The translations under genes and the position numbers were made by a program. Shown piece by piece: positions 49,517 to 58,599 of a stretch of DNA of 64,000 bases. Under the pieces are notes generated by a model. That model was not told the DNA's origin. It was given only the letters and a program-made list of their open reading frames with translations, and searched no databases. The number at the start of each line of letters is the position of its first letter. Within the stretch, counting starts at the first letter, position 1. This stretch comes from Novosphingobium silvae (lineage in GTDB: Bacteria; Pseudomonadota; Alphaproteobacteria; Sphingomonadales; Sphingomonadaceae): positions 310,001-374,000 of the forward strand of contig NZ_WVTD01000001.1 of the NCBI RefSeq assembly GCF_009856825.1, in the 5' to 3' direction.

Positions 49517-50791
49517 CTAGGCCCGCCCCCGGATCGCGATGAGGCCGCCCAGGCTCAGCAGCGCCGCGCCCGAGATGTAGAGGCCGACGAACAGCACGCC
49601 GCCGCTGTCGGCCAGTCCCTGCGCGATCGCGGGTGCGAAGCCGCCCCCGAAGATGCCGCCCACGTTGAACGCGATCGAGGCGCCGGTGTAGCGCACGCGC
49701 GCATCGAACAGGCGCGGCAGAAGCTCGGCGATGGGTCCGTAGACGAGACCCATGGTGAACAGCGCCAGGCACAGGAACGCGCCGATCATCCACAGCGACC
49801 CGGCGGTGAACATCAGCCCCATGATGACGCCGATGACGATGGAGAGGAAGCACCCCGCGATCAGGACGCTGCGCGAACTGTGCCGGTCTGCGGCATAGCC
49901 CGCGAAGACGATCCCCACCGCCATGAACAGGATCGCGAAGAGCTGGACGCCAAGGAAGGTCTGCCGGTCATAGCCCAGCGTCCCCGTGCCGTAGCCAAGC
50001 GCGAAAGTCGTCGCGAGATAGTAGAGCGCGAAGCAGGCGATCACCGCGAAGGTGCCCGCAACCGTTTCGCGCAAGTGGCTGCGGAACAGCTCCACGATAG
50101 GGATGGAGCGGTGATGGTCCACCTCGGCCTCGAACACCGGGCTTTCGGCAAGGCGGAAGCGGATCCACAGGCCAAGGCCGACAAGGACCGAACTCAGCAG
50201 GAACGGTATGCGCCATCCCCAGGCGGCGAAATCCGCTTCGCTGAGCGTCGCGCTGATGACGAGGAACAGGCCGTTGGCCGCAAGGAAGCCGACCGGGGCG
50301 CCAAGCTGCGGAAACATGCCGAAGCGCGCGGCATAGCCGGGAGGCGCGTTCTCCACCGCCAGCAGCGCCGCGCCGCCCCATTCCCCGCCAAGGCCGAGAC
50401 CCTGTGCGAAGCGCATGGTGCACAACAGAAGCGGCGCGACCCACCCGACCGACTGGTACGTGGGCAGGATGCCGATCAGCACCGTGGCCCCGCCCATCAG
50501 GAGCAGCGAGGCGACCAGCGTCGACTTGCGCCCCACCCGGTCGCCGAAGTGGCCGAACAGCGTCGCGCCGACCGGCCTTGCGATGAACGCGATGGCGAAG
50601 CTGGCGTATGCGGCAAGGTGCTGGACCGTTGCCGAATCGGACGGGAAGAACAGCGGCCCGAACACCAGCGCGGCGGCGGTGGCATAGATGTAGAAGTCGT
50701 AGAACTCGACCGCGGTGCCAACGAGGCTGGCAGTCAGCACGCGCGCGTGCTGACGATAGACGTTACCGCCGGGTGTTGCCCTCGTCGCCAC
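49517..50791 (-). CDS. Major facilitator transporter, metabolite:H+ symporter (MHS) type
   Basis: Inner-membrane permease with twelve predicted helices, 424 residues from GTG 50791, which has GGAGAG six bases upstream. The frame also opens at a TTG 21 bases earlier. The N-terminal LVGTAVEFYDFYIYATAAAL and the loop GHFGDRVGRKSTL are hallmarks of the MHS subfamily (ProP, ShiA, KgtP and relatives), which carry dicarboxylates, shikimate or betaines with H+. The substrate cannot be chosen from sequence. Convergent with the cellulose operon. Confidence 0.9.
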   Translation of the reverse strand: MATRATPGGNVYRQHARVLTASLVGTAVEFYDFYIYATAAALVFGPLFFPSDSATVQHLAAYASFAIAFIARPVGATLFGHFGDRVGRKSTLVASLLLMGGATVLIGILPTYQSVGWVAPLLLCTMRFAQGLGLGGEWGGAALLAVENAPPGYAARFGMFPQLGAPVGFLAANGLFLVISATLSEADFAAWGWRIPFLLSSVLVGLGLWIRFRLAESPVFEAEVDHHRSIPIVELFRSHLRETVAGTFAVIACFALYYLATTFALGYGTGTLGYDRQTFLGVQLFAILFMAVGIVFAGYAADRHSSRSVLIAGCFLSIVIGVIMGLMFTAGSLWMIGAFLCLALFTMGLVYGPIAELLPRLFDARVRYTGASIAFNVGGIFGGGFAPAIAQGLADSGGVLFVGLYISGAALLSLGGLIAIRGRA

Positions 50792-50943
50792 TCTCGTCTC
50801 TCCTGCCGTCAAGTCTGGAAGCTCCTCTAACGGCAGCCATGGGCGATGGCGAGAGCTTCGAGCAACGTCCGGGGCCGATTGCCTGCGGAAACCTCTGGCG
50901 ACAGCGCTGGCAGGACGCGCCGGCGCAGTTTTCGTTGCAGCGC

Positions 50944-51675
50944 TTACTTCCGGCGATAGCGGAAATACCAGACCTCATGGCCGTAGACGGTGCGGGCCTT
51001 GTTCTCGTAGCGGGTCTCCGGCCAGCCGCCCGGGCGCACCTGGAAGTCGCGCGGCCGTTCGCAAAGCCATTCGAACTGGTGGCTGTGGCGCTGCATGATC
51101 ATCAGCGCATGCCGCAAGTAGACGTCATGGTCCGTCCCGAAGCGGAACTCGCCGCCCGGCTTCAGCTTGGCCGCGAACATGTTCACAGGCCCTTCGTTCA
51201 TCATGCGCCGCTTGGCATGGCGGGCCTTGGGCCAGGGGTCCGGATGGAGGAGGTAGAGGAACGAGAGCGAGCCGTCCGGGATCCGGGCAAGCACTTCCAG
51301 CGCATCGCCGTGGTGGATGCGCACGTTGCCGAGAGGCGGGTGCTCGCCCCCTTTCGATTCGGAGCTTCCGCCGCTGACATGGAGCAGCGCCTGGGCCACC
51401 CCGTTGAGGAAGGGCTCGGCACCGATAAAGCCGTGGTCGGGCAGCATGTCGGCACGCGCGGCCATGTGCTCGCCCCCGCCGAAGCCGATCTCGAAGTGCA
51501 ACGGGCGATCGTCGCCGAACAGCACCTGCGAGGTGATCGGACCTTGCGCGGGCATGGAGATGCGGGGCAGGAGATCCTCGACGAGGCCCTGCTGCCCGGC
51601 GCGCAGGGGCTTGCCCTTGGCGCGGCCGTAAAGGCGGTTGAGCGTGGTCGGGTCGCCGGGTTTGTGTGCCGTCAT
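50944..51675 (-). CDS. trmB: tRNA (guanine-N7-)-methyltransferase
   Basis: Methylates G46 of tRNA variable loops using S-adenosylmethionine. It has 243 residues from ATG 51675 (MTAHKPGDPTTLNRLYGRAK); six further codons upstream exist but are not family-like. The SAM-binding motif I is HFEIGFGGGEH, followed by IGAEPF. The catalytic LLHPDPWPKARHAKRRMMN and the C-terminal RYENKARTVYGHEVWYFRY are intact. Divergent from lrgAB across about 150 bp. Confidence 0.96.
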   Translation of the reverse strand: MTAHKPGDPTTLNRLYGRAKGKPLRAGQQGLVEDLLPRISMPAQGPITSQVLFGDDRPLHFEIGFGGGEHMAARADMLPDHGFIGAEPFLNGVAQALLHVSGGSSESKGGEHPPLGNVRIHHGDALEVLARIPDGSLSFLYLLHPDPWPKARHAKRRMMNEGPVNMFAAKLKPGGEFRFGTDHDVYLRHALMIMQRHSHQFEWLCERPRDFQVRPGGWPETRYENKARTVYGHEVWYFRYRRK

Positions 51676-51825
51676 GCCGCGCGCCACTGGCATCGACGCG
51701 CTTCGCGGTCAATCCGGTGTTGCGCCCGGGCAGTCCCCCCGAACGGTCCCGCAGTTGCGCGGCGCAACTTGCGCTTCCCCCGAAAACGCATTGCCACCGC
51801 GCCGCGGGCGCTGTCTTATCTCTCG

Positions 51826-52185
51826 ATGCTGCGCGCCATCTTCCTGCTCCTTGCCTGCCAGCTTGCCGGCGAGGGTATCCACCGTCTTTCCGGTATCGCC
51901 CTGCCTGGAGCCGTTATCGGCATGGTCCTGCTGCTGTGCTGGCTGGCGCTCTTCCCGCGCGAGCGGCCGGGGCTTGGCGCCGTTACCGCGTGGCTCACGG
52001 CGCACCTTGCCGTCATGTTCGTGCCCGCGGCCGTCGGCCTTGTCGACGAGGGAGCCGTGCTCTCGCGGTACGGTGTCTCGCTGGTGATCGCGACCACCCT
52101 CTCTACCGTGCTCACGCTCGTGGTGACCGCGCTGGTCTTCCGCTGGGCGCTCCGCCGCGTCGCCTCGGAAAGCGAAGCGCCATGA
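51826..52185 (+). CDS. lrgA: CidA/LrgA-family holin-like membrane protein
   Basis: A small inner-membrane protein with four hydrophobic segments, 119 residues. It starts MLRAIFLLLACQLAGEGIHR and contains LPGAVIGMVLLL and FVPAAVGLVDEG, which are typical of LrgA/CidA. In Gram-positive bacteria the pair modulates murein hydrolase export, lysis and overflow metabolite transport; the role in alphaproteobacteria is poorly known. Its stop overlaps the lrgB start in an ATGA. The frame extends far upstream as a shadow of trmB and was trimmed to the conserved start. Confidence 0.85.
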   Translation: MLRAIFLLLACQLAGEGIHRLSGIALPGAVIGMVLLLCWLALFPRERPGLGAVTAWLTAHLAVMFVPAAVGLVDEGAVLSRYGVSLVIATTLSTVLTLVVTALVFRWALRRVASESEAP

Positions 52186-52880
52186 ACGAGGCGGCGCTCC
52201 TTGCGACACCGCTGTTCTGGCTGACGGCGACGATCGGGCTGTTCGAGGCCTTCGACACGCTCTCGCGGCGGATGAACCGACATCCGCTGTGCCATCCGGT
52301 GCTCTGGAGCACGCCCGTGCTGATCGCAATGCTACTGGCGACCGGCACGACCTATGAAACATACAAGGCAGCCACGATGCCGCTCAGCCTGCTGCTGGGA
52401 CCGGCGGTCGTCGGCCTTGCGGTCCCCGTCTGGCGCGAGCGGGAGCGCATCCGCCGGCTCGCCGCGCCGATTGCGCTTGCCCTGATTGCGGGAGCGGTGA
52501 CCTCCATGGTCAGCGCCGTGGGCGTGCTCGCCCTGTTCGGCCCTCCGTGGACGATCCTCGCCTCCATCGCCCCGCGTGCGACCACCACGCCCGTGGCAAT
52601 GGCGGTCGCGGGCCAGCTTGGCGGCATTCCGGCGCTGGCGGCGGTGATCGTGCTGTTCGCGGGCGTGGTCGGGGCCATGATCGCGACGCCGGTGCTGAAC
52701 CTGCTCGGCCTTCGCGACTACCGCGCCCGTGGCTTTGCGATCGGCGTGGCCGCGCATGGCATGGGCGCCGCACGGGCCTTTCAGGTGGATGCCACCGCCG
52801 GCGCGCTCGCCAGCCTGGGGATGGCGCTCAACGCTGTCGCGACGGCGGCGCTGCTCTCGCTGGTCGCCGCGCTCGTCTGA
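52182..52880 (+). CDS. lrgB: CidB/LrgB-family membrane protein
   Basis: Partner of LrgA, 232 residues, about seven membrane helices. It starts MNEAALLATPLFWLTATIGL. Conserved features are LLGPAVVGLAVPVWRERERI, APRATTTPVAMAVAGQLGG and GFAIGVAAHGMGAARAFQVD. Relatives such as plant PLGG1 carry glycolate and glycerate, so a role in export of small carboxylates is as plausible as lysis control. It is translated directly from the lrgA overlap and ends 4 bp from the convergent phosphatase gene. Confidence 0.9.
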   Translation: MNEAALLATPLFWLTATIGLFEAFDTLSRRMNRHPLCHPVLWSTPVLIAMLLATGTTYETYKAATMPLSLLLGPAVVGLAVPVWRERERIRRLAAPIALALIAGAVTSMVSAVGVLALFGPPWTILASIAPRATTTPVAMAVAGQLGGIPALAAVIVLFAGVVGAMIATPVLNLLGLRDYRARGFAIGVAAHGMGAARAFQVDATAGALASLGMALNAVATAALLSLVAALV

Positions 52881-52884
52881 ACGG

Positions 52885-53685
52885 TCAGGCGGAGTAGCGC
52901 GCGGCCCGCTCGGCAAGCCGCTCCACGGCGGCGGCGTGGATCCCGGTCGATGCCACCATGACCCCGAAAGCGCGGGGATCGTGCTTGTTGTAGTTGAGCG
53001 GCTGCCCGAAAGCGTCCGTCACCACCGCGCCCGCTTCGCGCGCGATGAGCCCGGCGGCGGCGATGTCCCATTCGTAACCCCAGCGCAGCGTCGCCAGGAG
53101 GTCCGCTTCTCCCGCCGCCACCATCGCCATGCGAAGGGCAATCGAGTTGGGCTGGTCGACAAGCGTCAGGTCGCTGTCTTCGGGTGCCAGCTTGTGCGCG
53201 GGGACGCGTGCCCCGGCGAGCGCGGCGCGTGTGCTGGCGACGAGTCGCTCGCCATTGCGCCAGGCGCCCTTGCCCGCTTCGGCCGACCAGAACTCGCCCC
53301 CTTCCGCCCGTCGCCGCACGGGCGCGTAGAGATAGCCGAGCAGCGGGCGGCGCGTGCTGACGAGCGCGACCGAGATGGCCCATCCGGTGCGGCCCCGAAT
53401 GAAGTCGCGCGTTCCGTCGATCGGATCGACCAGCCAGACCAGTTCGGTCTGCTGGCGCGCGCGGGTATCGACCGTCTCCTCCGAGAGCCAGCCCGCCGCA
53501 GGAAGCAGGGCCTTCAGCTCGGTTTTCAGGAATGCGTCGACGGCAAGATCGGCCGTGCAAACGGGACTGCCGGGCGTCTTTTCCCACGATTCGAGGACAT
53601 GCCCGTCGCCGGGCCAGCCTGCCAGGGCGATGCGGCCCGCTTCGCGAACAATGGCTTCCAGTCTGTCACGATCGATCATGGGCAT
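52885..53685 (-). CDS. cysQ: 3'(2'),5'-bisphosphate nucleotidase (CysQ-like inositol monophosphatase family)
   Basis: A Mg-dependent, Li-sensitive phosphatase that most likely removes the 3'-phosphate of PAP formed in sulfate assimilation. It has 266 residues; ATG 53685 or 53679 could be used. The metal site is complete: Glu-Glu in GWLSEETVD, WLVDPIDGTRDFIRG, and EWDIAAAGLIAREAGAVVTD. The family also contains inositol and fructose-1,6-bisphosphatases. The CysQ label rests on length and the IDGTRDFI form, so moderate certainty on substrate. Divergent from sucC. Confidence 0.85.
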   Translation of the reverse strand: MPMIDRDRLEAIVREAGRIALAGWPGDGHVLESWEKTPGSPVCTADLAVDAFLKTELKALLPAAGWLSEETVDTRARQQTELVWLVDPIDGTRDFIRGRTGWAISVALVSTRRPLLGYLYAPVRRRAEGGEFWSAEAGKGAWRNGERLVASTRAALAGARVPAHKLAPEDSDLTLVDQPNSIALRMAMVAAGEADLLATLRWGYEWDIAAAGLIAREAGAVVTDAFGQPLNYNKHDPRAFGVMVASTGIHAAAVERLAERAARYSA

Positions 53686-53865
53686 CTTTCGGCGGATAAT
53701 TGCTATTGCGAACTGTTATCATTTCACGGCAATCAAAATCTCTCCTGCTGTGCATTTGCGCAGGCGCCGGGCCTTTTCAAGGCAGCCAGGATGTGCTTAG
53801 GCGGCACGCGAACTAATGGCTACGGCGCCTTCCCCGGGAACCTCCAGCAGAAAGCGATTTGAGCG

Positions 53866-55065
53866 ATGAACATCCACGAATACCAGGCCAAGGAACTCCT
53901 CGCGAAGTATGGCGTGGGCATCCCCGCCGGCATTGCAGCGCTGACCGTAGAGGAAGCGGTCGCTGCCGCCAAGCAGCTCCCCGGACCGCTCTACGTCGTC
54001 AAGGCGCAGATCCACGCCGGCGGCCGCGGCAAGGGCAAGTTCAAGGAACTCGGCGCCGATGCCAAGGGCGGCGTTCGCCTCGCCAAGTCGATCGAAGAGG
54101 TCGAGTCGTTCGCCAAGGAAATGCTCGGCAACACGCTCGTCACCGTGCAGACCGGTGAAGCCGGCAAGCAGGTGAACCGCCTCTACGTGACCGACGGCGT
54201 CGACATCGCCAGCGAATACTACCTCTCGATGGTCGTCGACCGCGCCTCCAGCCGCGTCGCCATGATCGTGTCGACCGAAGGCGGCATGGACATCGAGGAA
54301 GTCGCTCACTCCACGCCCGAGAAGATCACCACCGTCACCATCGACACCGCCAGCGGCTTCCAGGCGCACCACGGCCGTGCGGTGGCTTTCGCGCTGAAGC
54401 TGACCGGTGACCTCAACAAGCAGGCCCAGAAGATCGCCAAGCAGCTCTACGAGGCGTTCATCGCGCTCGACTGCGACATGCTCGAGATCAACCCGCTGGT
54501 CGAGACCAAGGACGGCAACCTGCTCGTCCTCGACACCAAGATGAGCTTCGATTCGAACGCGCTCTACCGCCACCCCGACGTGCAGGCCCTGCGCGACGAG
54601 ACCGAGGAAGATCCGGCCGAAGTCGAAGCTTCGAAGTACGACCTCGCCTACATCAAGCTCGATGGCGACATCGGCTGCATGGTGAACGGCGCGGGCCTCG
54701 CCATGGCGACGATGGACATCATCAAGCTGAACGGCATGTTCCCGGCCAACTTCCTCGACGTCGGCGGCGGCGCCAACAAGGAGAAGGTCACCGCGGCGTT
54801 CAAGATCATCCTCGCGGACCCGGCCGTGAAGGGCATCCTCGTGAACATCTTCGGCGGCATCATGAAGTGCGACGTCATCGCCGAGGGCATCGTCGCCGCG
54901 GCCAAGGAAGTGAACCTGCAGGTTCCCCTCGTCGTCCGCCTCGAAGGCACCAACGTGCAGCAGGGCAAGGACATCCTGGCCAATTCCGGCCTCGCGATCG
55001 TCCCTGCCAACGACCTTGGCGACGCGGCCAAGAAGATCGTCGCTGAAGTCCAGAAGGTCGCCTGA
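53866..55065 (+). CDS. sucC: Succinyl-CoA synthetase (ADP-forming) beta subunit
   Basis: The TCA-cycle enzyme that couples succinyl-CoA cleavage to ATP synthesis; the beta subunit binds nucleotide. It has 399 residues and starts [20 protein letters not shown]. The ATP-grasp domain has [14 protein letters not shown] and [19 protein letters not shown]. The C-terminal CoA-ligase domain has [28 protein letters not shown] and [15 protein letters not shown]. The alpha subunit gene sucD, normally adjacent, does not follow: a terminator and etfBA do. It must therefore lie elsewhere in the genome. Confidence 0.98.
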   Translation: MNIHEYQAKELLAKYGVGIPAGIAALTVEEAVAAAKQLPGPLYVVKAQIHAGGRGKGKFKELGADAKGGVRLAKSIEEVESFAKEMLGNTLVTVQTGEAGKQVNRLYVTDGVDIASEYYLSMVVDRASSRVAMIVSTEGGMDIEEVAHSTPEKITTVTIDTASGFQAHHGRAVAFALKLTGDLNKQAQKIAKQLYEAFIALDCDMLEINPLVETKDGNLLVLDTKMSFDSNALYRHPDVQALRDETEEDPAEVEASKYDLAYIKLDGDIGCMVNGAGLAMATMDIIKLNGMFPANFLDVGGGANKEKVTAAFKIILADPAVKGILVNIFGGIMKCDVIAEGIVAAAKEVNLQVPLVVRLEGTNVQQGKDILANSGLAIVPANDLGDAAKKIVAEVQKVA

Positions 55066-55115
55066 TCGCGCCCGACGGACAGCTGAGCGCTTCGTGCTCA
55101 CGATCACTTGACAAA

Positions 55116-55157
55116 CATGCAAACGGCGGGGGTTTCGCGACCCCCGCCGTTTCTGCA
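55116..55157 (+). terminator. Intrinsic terminator after sucC
   Basis: AAACGGCGGGGGT and ACCCCCGCCGTTT form a perfect 13-bp stem around TTCGCG, extended by ATGC/GCAT outside. It separates sucC from the etfBA promoter. Confidence 0.85.
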
Positions 55158-55226
55158 TGGTCGCCACGCAACATTGTGGCGTAGCTGCGCTTTCCCACCC
55201 CCAAGGTGTTCGCGTTTCAGCAGGGC

Positions 55227-55255
55227 TTGACGCAAGGGTAAAGGGACGCGATAGC
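55227..55255 (+). promoter_or_regulatory. Predicted promoter of etfBA
   Basis: TTGACG (55227-55232), a 17-bp spacer, then GATAGC (55250-55255). Transcription would start near 55262, about 55 nt before etfB. The -10 match is modest. Confidence 0.55.
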
Positions 55256-55316
55256 TCGCCTCCAGATTTTAATCGCGCGGTTAAATGGCCGTCCAGCAGT
55301 GAGAGGACATATCGCA

Positions 55317-56063
55317 ATGAAGATCCTCGTCCCCGTGAAGCGGGTGATCGATTACAACGTGAAGCCGCGGGTCAAGGCCGACGGCACCGGCGTCGACCTC
55401 GCCAACGTCAAGATGAGCATGAACCCCTTCGACGAAATCGCCGTCGAGGAAGCCATCCGCCTCAAGGAAGCGGGCAAGGCGGAGGAGATCGTCGCAATCT
55501 CAGTCGGGCCGACGAAAGCGCAGGAAACCTTGCGCACCGCGCTGGCCATGGGTGCGGATCGCGCCATCCTGGTCGAGACAGATGCCGAAGTGGAGCCGCT
55601 CGCGGTCGCCAAGATCCTGAAAGCCATCGTCGGTGAAGAAAACCCCGGTCTGGTGATTCTCGGCAAGCAGGCGATCGACGACGATTCGAACCAGACCGGC
55701 CAGATGCTCGCCGCCCTTCTCGGGCGCCCGCAGGGCACTTTCGCCAGCAAGGTCGAGATCGACGGCGATCACGTTTCCGTCACCCGCGAAGTCGATGGTG
55801 GCCTGGAAACGGTCAGGCTCTCGCTTCCCGCCATCGTCACCACCGACCTGCGCCTCAACGAGCCGCGCTATGCCTCGCTGCCCAACATCATGAAGGCGAA
55901 GAAGAAGCAGCTCGATGTGAAGGCCCCCGCAGACTACGGCGTGGACATCGCGCCGCGTCTCAAGACCCTCAAGGTCTCGGAGCCCGCTGTCCGCTCGGCC
56001 GGCATCAAGGTGGCGGACGTCGACGCGCTCGTCGCCAAGCTCAAGGAAATGGGAGTAGCCTGA
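55317..56063 (+). CDS. etfB: Electron transfer flavoprotein beta subunit
   Basis: Small subunit of the soluble flavoprotein that takes electrons from acyl-CoA and other dehydrogenases and passes them to ETF-ubiquinone oxidoreductase; it binds AMP. It has 248 residues from ATG 55317 ([20 protein letters not shown]); six codons upstream in frame are not conserved. [17 protein letters not shown], the AMP-site [11 protein letters not shown] and [19 protein letters not shown] are all family signatures. It is separated from etfA by one base, so the two are co-translated. Confidence 0.97.
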   Translation: MKILVPVKRVIDYNVKPRVKADGTGVDLANVKMSMNPFDEIAVEEAIRLKEAGKAEEIVAISVGPTKAQETLRTALAMGADRAILVETDAEVEPLAVAKILKAIVGEENPGLVILGKQAIDDDSNQTGQMLAALLGRPQGTFASKVEIDGDHVSVTREVDGGLETVRLSLPAIVTTDLRLNEPRYASLPNIMKAKKKQLDVKAPADYGVDIAPRLKTLKVSEPAVRSAGIKVADVDALVAKLKEMGVA

Positions 56064-56064
56064 C

Positions 56065-56994
56065 ATGAAGACTCTCGTCTGGGTCGAACACGACAACGCT
56101 TCCGTCAAGGATGCCACGCTCTCCGCCGTCACGGCTGCCGCCAAGCTGGGTGAAGTCCACCTGCTCGTGGCCGGTTCCGGCGCGCGCGGTGTGGCCGACG
56201 CCGCCGCGCAGATCGCGGGGGTGGGCAAGGTCCACCTCGCCGACGATGCCGCCTACGAGCACGCGCTGGCGGAAAACGTCGCCCCGCTGATCGTGGACCT
56301 CATGGGGCACCACGATGCCTTCGTGGTGCCTGCCACCACCACCGGCAAGAACATCGCGCCGCGCGTCGCCGCCCTGCTCGACGTGGCGCAAATCTCCGAC
56401 ATCCTCTCGGTGGAGGGCGACAAGACCTTCACCCGCCCGATCTACGCGGGCAACGCCATCGCCACTGTCGAATCGAGCGATGCCAAGCTGGTGATCACCG
56501 TGCGCGGTACCGCCTTCGCCAAGGCAGAGGCCACCGGCGGCTCGGGCGTGGTCGAGGACGTCTCGGGCGCGGGTGACGCCGGTCTTTCCAGCTTCGTGGG
56601 TGCGGAACTCGCCAAGTCGGAGCGTCCGGAACTGACCAGCGCGAAGATCATCGTCTCGGGCGGCCGGGCGCTCAAGGATTCGGAGACCTTTGAGGCCACC
56701 ATCCTGCCGCTCGCCGACAAGCTGGGCGCCGCCGTCGGCGCCAGCCGCGCTGCGGTCGATGCAGGCTACGTGCCCAACGACTACCAGGTTGGCCAGACCG
56801 GCAAGATCGTGGCTCCCGAAGTCTACATCGCCGTCGGCATCTCGGGCGCAATCCAGCACCTTGCGGGCATGAAGGATTCCAAGACCATCATCGCCATCAA
56901 CAAGGACGAGGACGCCCCGATCTTCCAGGTCGCGGACATCGGTCTCGTTGCCGACCTGTTCACCGCCGTGCCGGAGCTGACCGGCAAGCTGTGA
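56065..56994 (+). CDS. etfA: Electron transfer flavoprotein alpha subunit
   Basis: FAD-binding large subunit of ETF, 309 residues, starting [20 protein letters not shown]. The FAD domain near the C-terminus is unmistakable: [40 protein letters not shown], and [16 protein letters not shown]. It works with EtfB upstream; probable electron donors in this window include none of the acyl-CoA dehydrogenases, and hbd itself uses NAD. It is followed by a strong terminator. Confidence 0.98.
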   Translation: MKTLVWVEHDNASVKDATLSAVTAAAKLGEVHLLVAGSGARGVADAAAQIAGVGKVHLADDAAYEHALAENVAPLIVDLMGHHDAFVVPATTTGKNIAPRVAALLDVAQISDILSVEGDKTFTRPIYAGNAIATVESSDAKLVITVRGTAFAKAEATGGSGVVEDVSGAGDAGLSSFVGAELAKSERPELTSAKIIVSGGRALKDSETFEATILPLADKLGAAVGASRAAVDAGYVPNDYQVGQTGKIVAPEVYIAVGISGAIQHLAGMKDSKTIIAINKDEDAPIFQVADIGLVADLFTAVPELTGKL

Positions 56995-57025
56995 TTGCAA
57001 CGTTCCACGTGCAACCCTACCATGA

Positions 57026-57052
57026 CCCCCGGATGCAAATCCGGGGGTTTTT
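57026..57052 (+). terminator. Intrinsic terminator after etfA
   Basis: CCCCCGGAT and ATCCGGGGG pair around a GCAA tetraloop and are followed by TTTTT. A textbook Rho-independent terminator 31 bp after the etfA stop. Confidence 0.92.
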
Positions 57053-57107
57053 CGTTGGGCAAGCTGCCTGACGCGGCCGGGCAGGGCCGATACAGGGGTA
57101 AGTACGG

Positions 57108-57968
57108 ATGACACGCGCGTTCCTTGCACTAGCGGCGCTGAGCCTGCTCATGAGCGGCGGCTCCGCAGCGTCTGCTGCCGACAAGCCGGTGGTGCTGAAA
57201 CCAATTACGACATGGAACGTGAATTGGGGCGATAGTTCCTGCGATCTCATCCGCAAGTTTGGCCCCGTCGATAAACCTACAATGCTTCGCATTCGGCAAA
57301 TGGGGCTGAGCGCGGCTATCGAGATCGAAGTAGCCGGGCCGCCGGTCTCCTATATTCAAGCGAAAAACGGCGTCAGCTTCGACTTTGGCAACGGAGCACT
57401 GGTAAAGGCCGGCGATCCGATGAGCGCTGTGAACACTGTCTACGGCAGTTCGTTGATCGCAAATGCGCAGCTTCTTCCTGACGGCGGCCGAGATAAGGAC
57501 TCTCTCGGTCCGAACCTCATTTTCGAGCAGCAAATCAGTCAAGTCGGCATCTCGAGTCGAAACAGCGCTTTGCTTCTGCAGTCCGGGAACATGGCGGCAC
57601 CGCTGCAGGCCTTGCACAAGTGTGTCGAGGACATGTTCACAGGATGGGGGGTGACGCCCGCCACTCGAGATATACTGGCCCATGAACCAGCGGTCATCGA
57701 CGCTCAAGGGTTAGCGAAAACCTTCGACCAATCATATCCCAAAGCTCTGGAAAGCCCTGGCAGAAGCGATCGCTTCACGTTTCGCGTCGTGGTGGACGCT
57801 CAAGGCATCGCCCACAGATGCCACATAATTCAGTCCACGCAAGAAACCGTCAATGAACTGCTCTGCAAGTCCGTGCTCAAGATGCGCTTCACGCCCGCAC
57901 AGGATAAGAATGGTACGCCCGTCTCATGGTACTTCTACGGTGCCATAAACCACCGCCCGAACTACTGA
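57108..57968 (+). CDS. Secreted protein with a TonB C-terminal-like domain, atypical composition
   Basis: A 286-residue exported protein of unknown function. The signal peptide [20 protein letters not shown] ends near ASA. The C-terminal about 80 residues ([20 protein letters not shown], then [20 protein letters not shown]) resemble the TonB C-terminal domain. There is no membrane anchor or Pro-rich span, so it is not a normal TonB energiser. Such domains recur in sphingomonad periplasmic proteins. Its DNA is visibly less GC-rich and its codon use less biased than its neighbours', which hints at later acquisition. It lies alone between etfA and the GNAT gene. Confidence 0.8.
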   Translation: MTRAFLALAALSLLMSGGSAASAADKPVVLKPITTWNVNWGDSSCDLIRKFGPVDKPTMLRIRQMGLSAAIEIEVAGPPVSYIQAKNGVSFDFGNGALVKAGDPMSAVNTVYGSSLIANAQLLPDGGRDKDSLGPNLIFEQQISQVGISSRNSALLLQSGNMAAPLQALHKCVEDMFTGWGVTPATRDILAHEPAVIDAQGLAKTFDQSYPKALESPGRSDRFTFRVVVDAQGIAHRCHIIQSTQETVNELLCKSVLKMRFTPAQDKNGTPVSWYFYGAINHRPNY

Positions 57969-58047
57969 GCTAGATCCTTGCACAAGGGCGCGCGCCAGGA
58001 GCCAGGTAGACCCGGTTTATGTCCGGCAATTGCAATCCCGCTCCAAC

Positions 58048-58599
58048 CTAGCGGGCCACCCGCTCCAGCAGGAGGAGCGGGACCTTCTCGTCGCCCTCCT
58101 CGAGCTCGTGCGTGGCGTAGTGCGTGAAGCCGAGGCGTTCGGCGAGGCGCCGGGAGGGCAGGTTGCCCTCCTCAATCATGCAGGCGATGCGGCGTGGGCC
58201 GTGGGCGGCGTCGAACCAGGCCAGCGCCGCGTCCATGACTTCGCGCGCGACACCTTGCCCGTGGTGGTCGTGGCGCACGATCCAGCCCGCTTCCGGCACG
58301 TCGTCGAGCCCGAGCGCTGCCCCGAACCCGCGGTAGCTGTGAAAGATGCCGCATGTGCCGACGATCTCCCCTTCGCCGCGCGGGCGCACGATGAAGGTGC
58401 CATAGCCGCGCAGGGCCCACGAGCCCGCGTTGCGCATCAGGCGGTCGAACTGCGCATGGGGTTCCGCCCGCGCGGGGCCAAGGAAGCGACGGGTTTCCTC
58501 GTCCGCCAGAAGCCGGCACAGGCCTTCGAGGTCGTGCGCCGAAGGCCTCCAGAGATCGAAGCGCCGGGTCGTCAGGATAGGCCCCGTGTCCCCGATCAC
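58048..58599 (-). CDS. GNAT-family N-acetyltransferase (RimJ/RimL-like)
   Basis: A 183-residue acetyltransferase of the RimJ/RimL-type GNAT group. It starts MIGDTGPILTTRRFDLWRPS, the typical L(x)TxRxxLRxxxxxD opening. The acetyl-CoA pyrophosphate loop is HHGQGVAREVMDAALAW, and the final strands (RRIACMIEEGNLPSRRLAER, LGFTHYATHEL) are standard. The substrate could be a ribosomal or other protein N-terminus, or a small molecule. Its ATG overlaps the DUF445 stop codon (ATGA), so it is translated with that gene. Confidence 0.9.
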   Translation of the reverse strand: MIGDTGPILTTRRFDLWRPSAHDLEGLCRLLADEETRRFLGPARAEPHAQFDRLMRNAGSWALRGYGTFIVRPRGEGEIVGTCGIFHSYRGFGAALGLDDVPEAGWIVRHDHHGQGVAREVMDAALAWFDAAHGPRRIACMIEEGNLPSRRLAERLGFTHYATHELEEGDEKVPLLLLERVAR

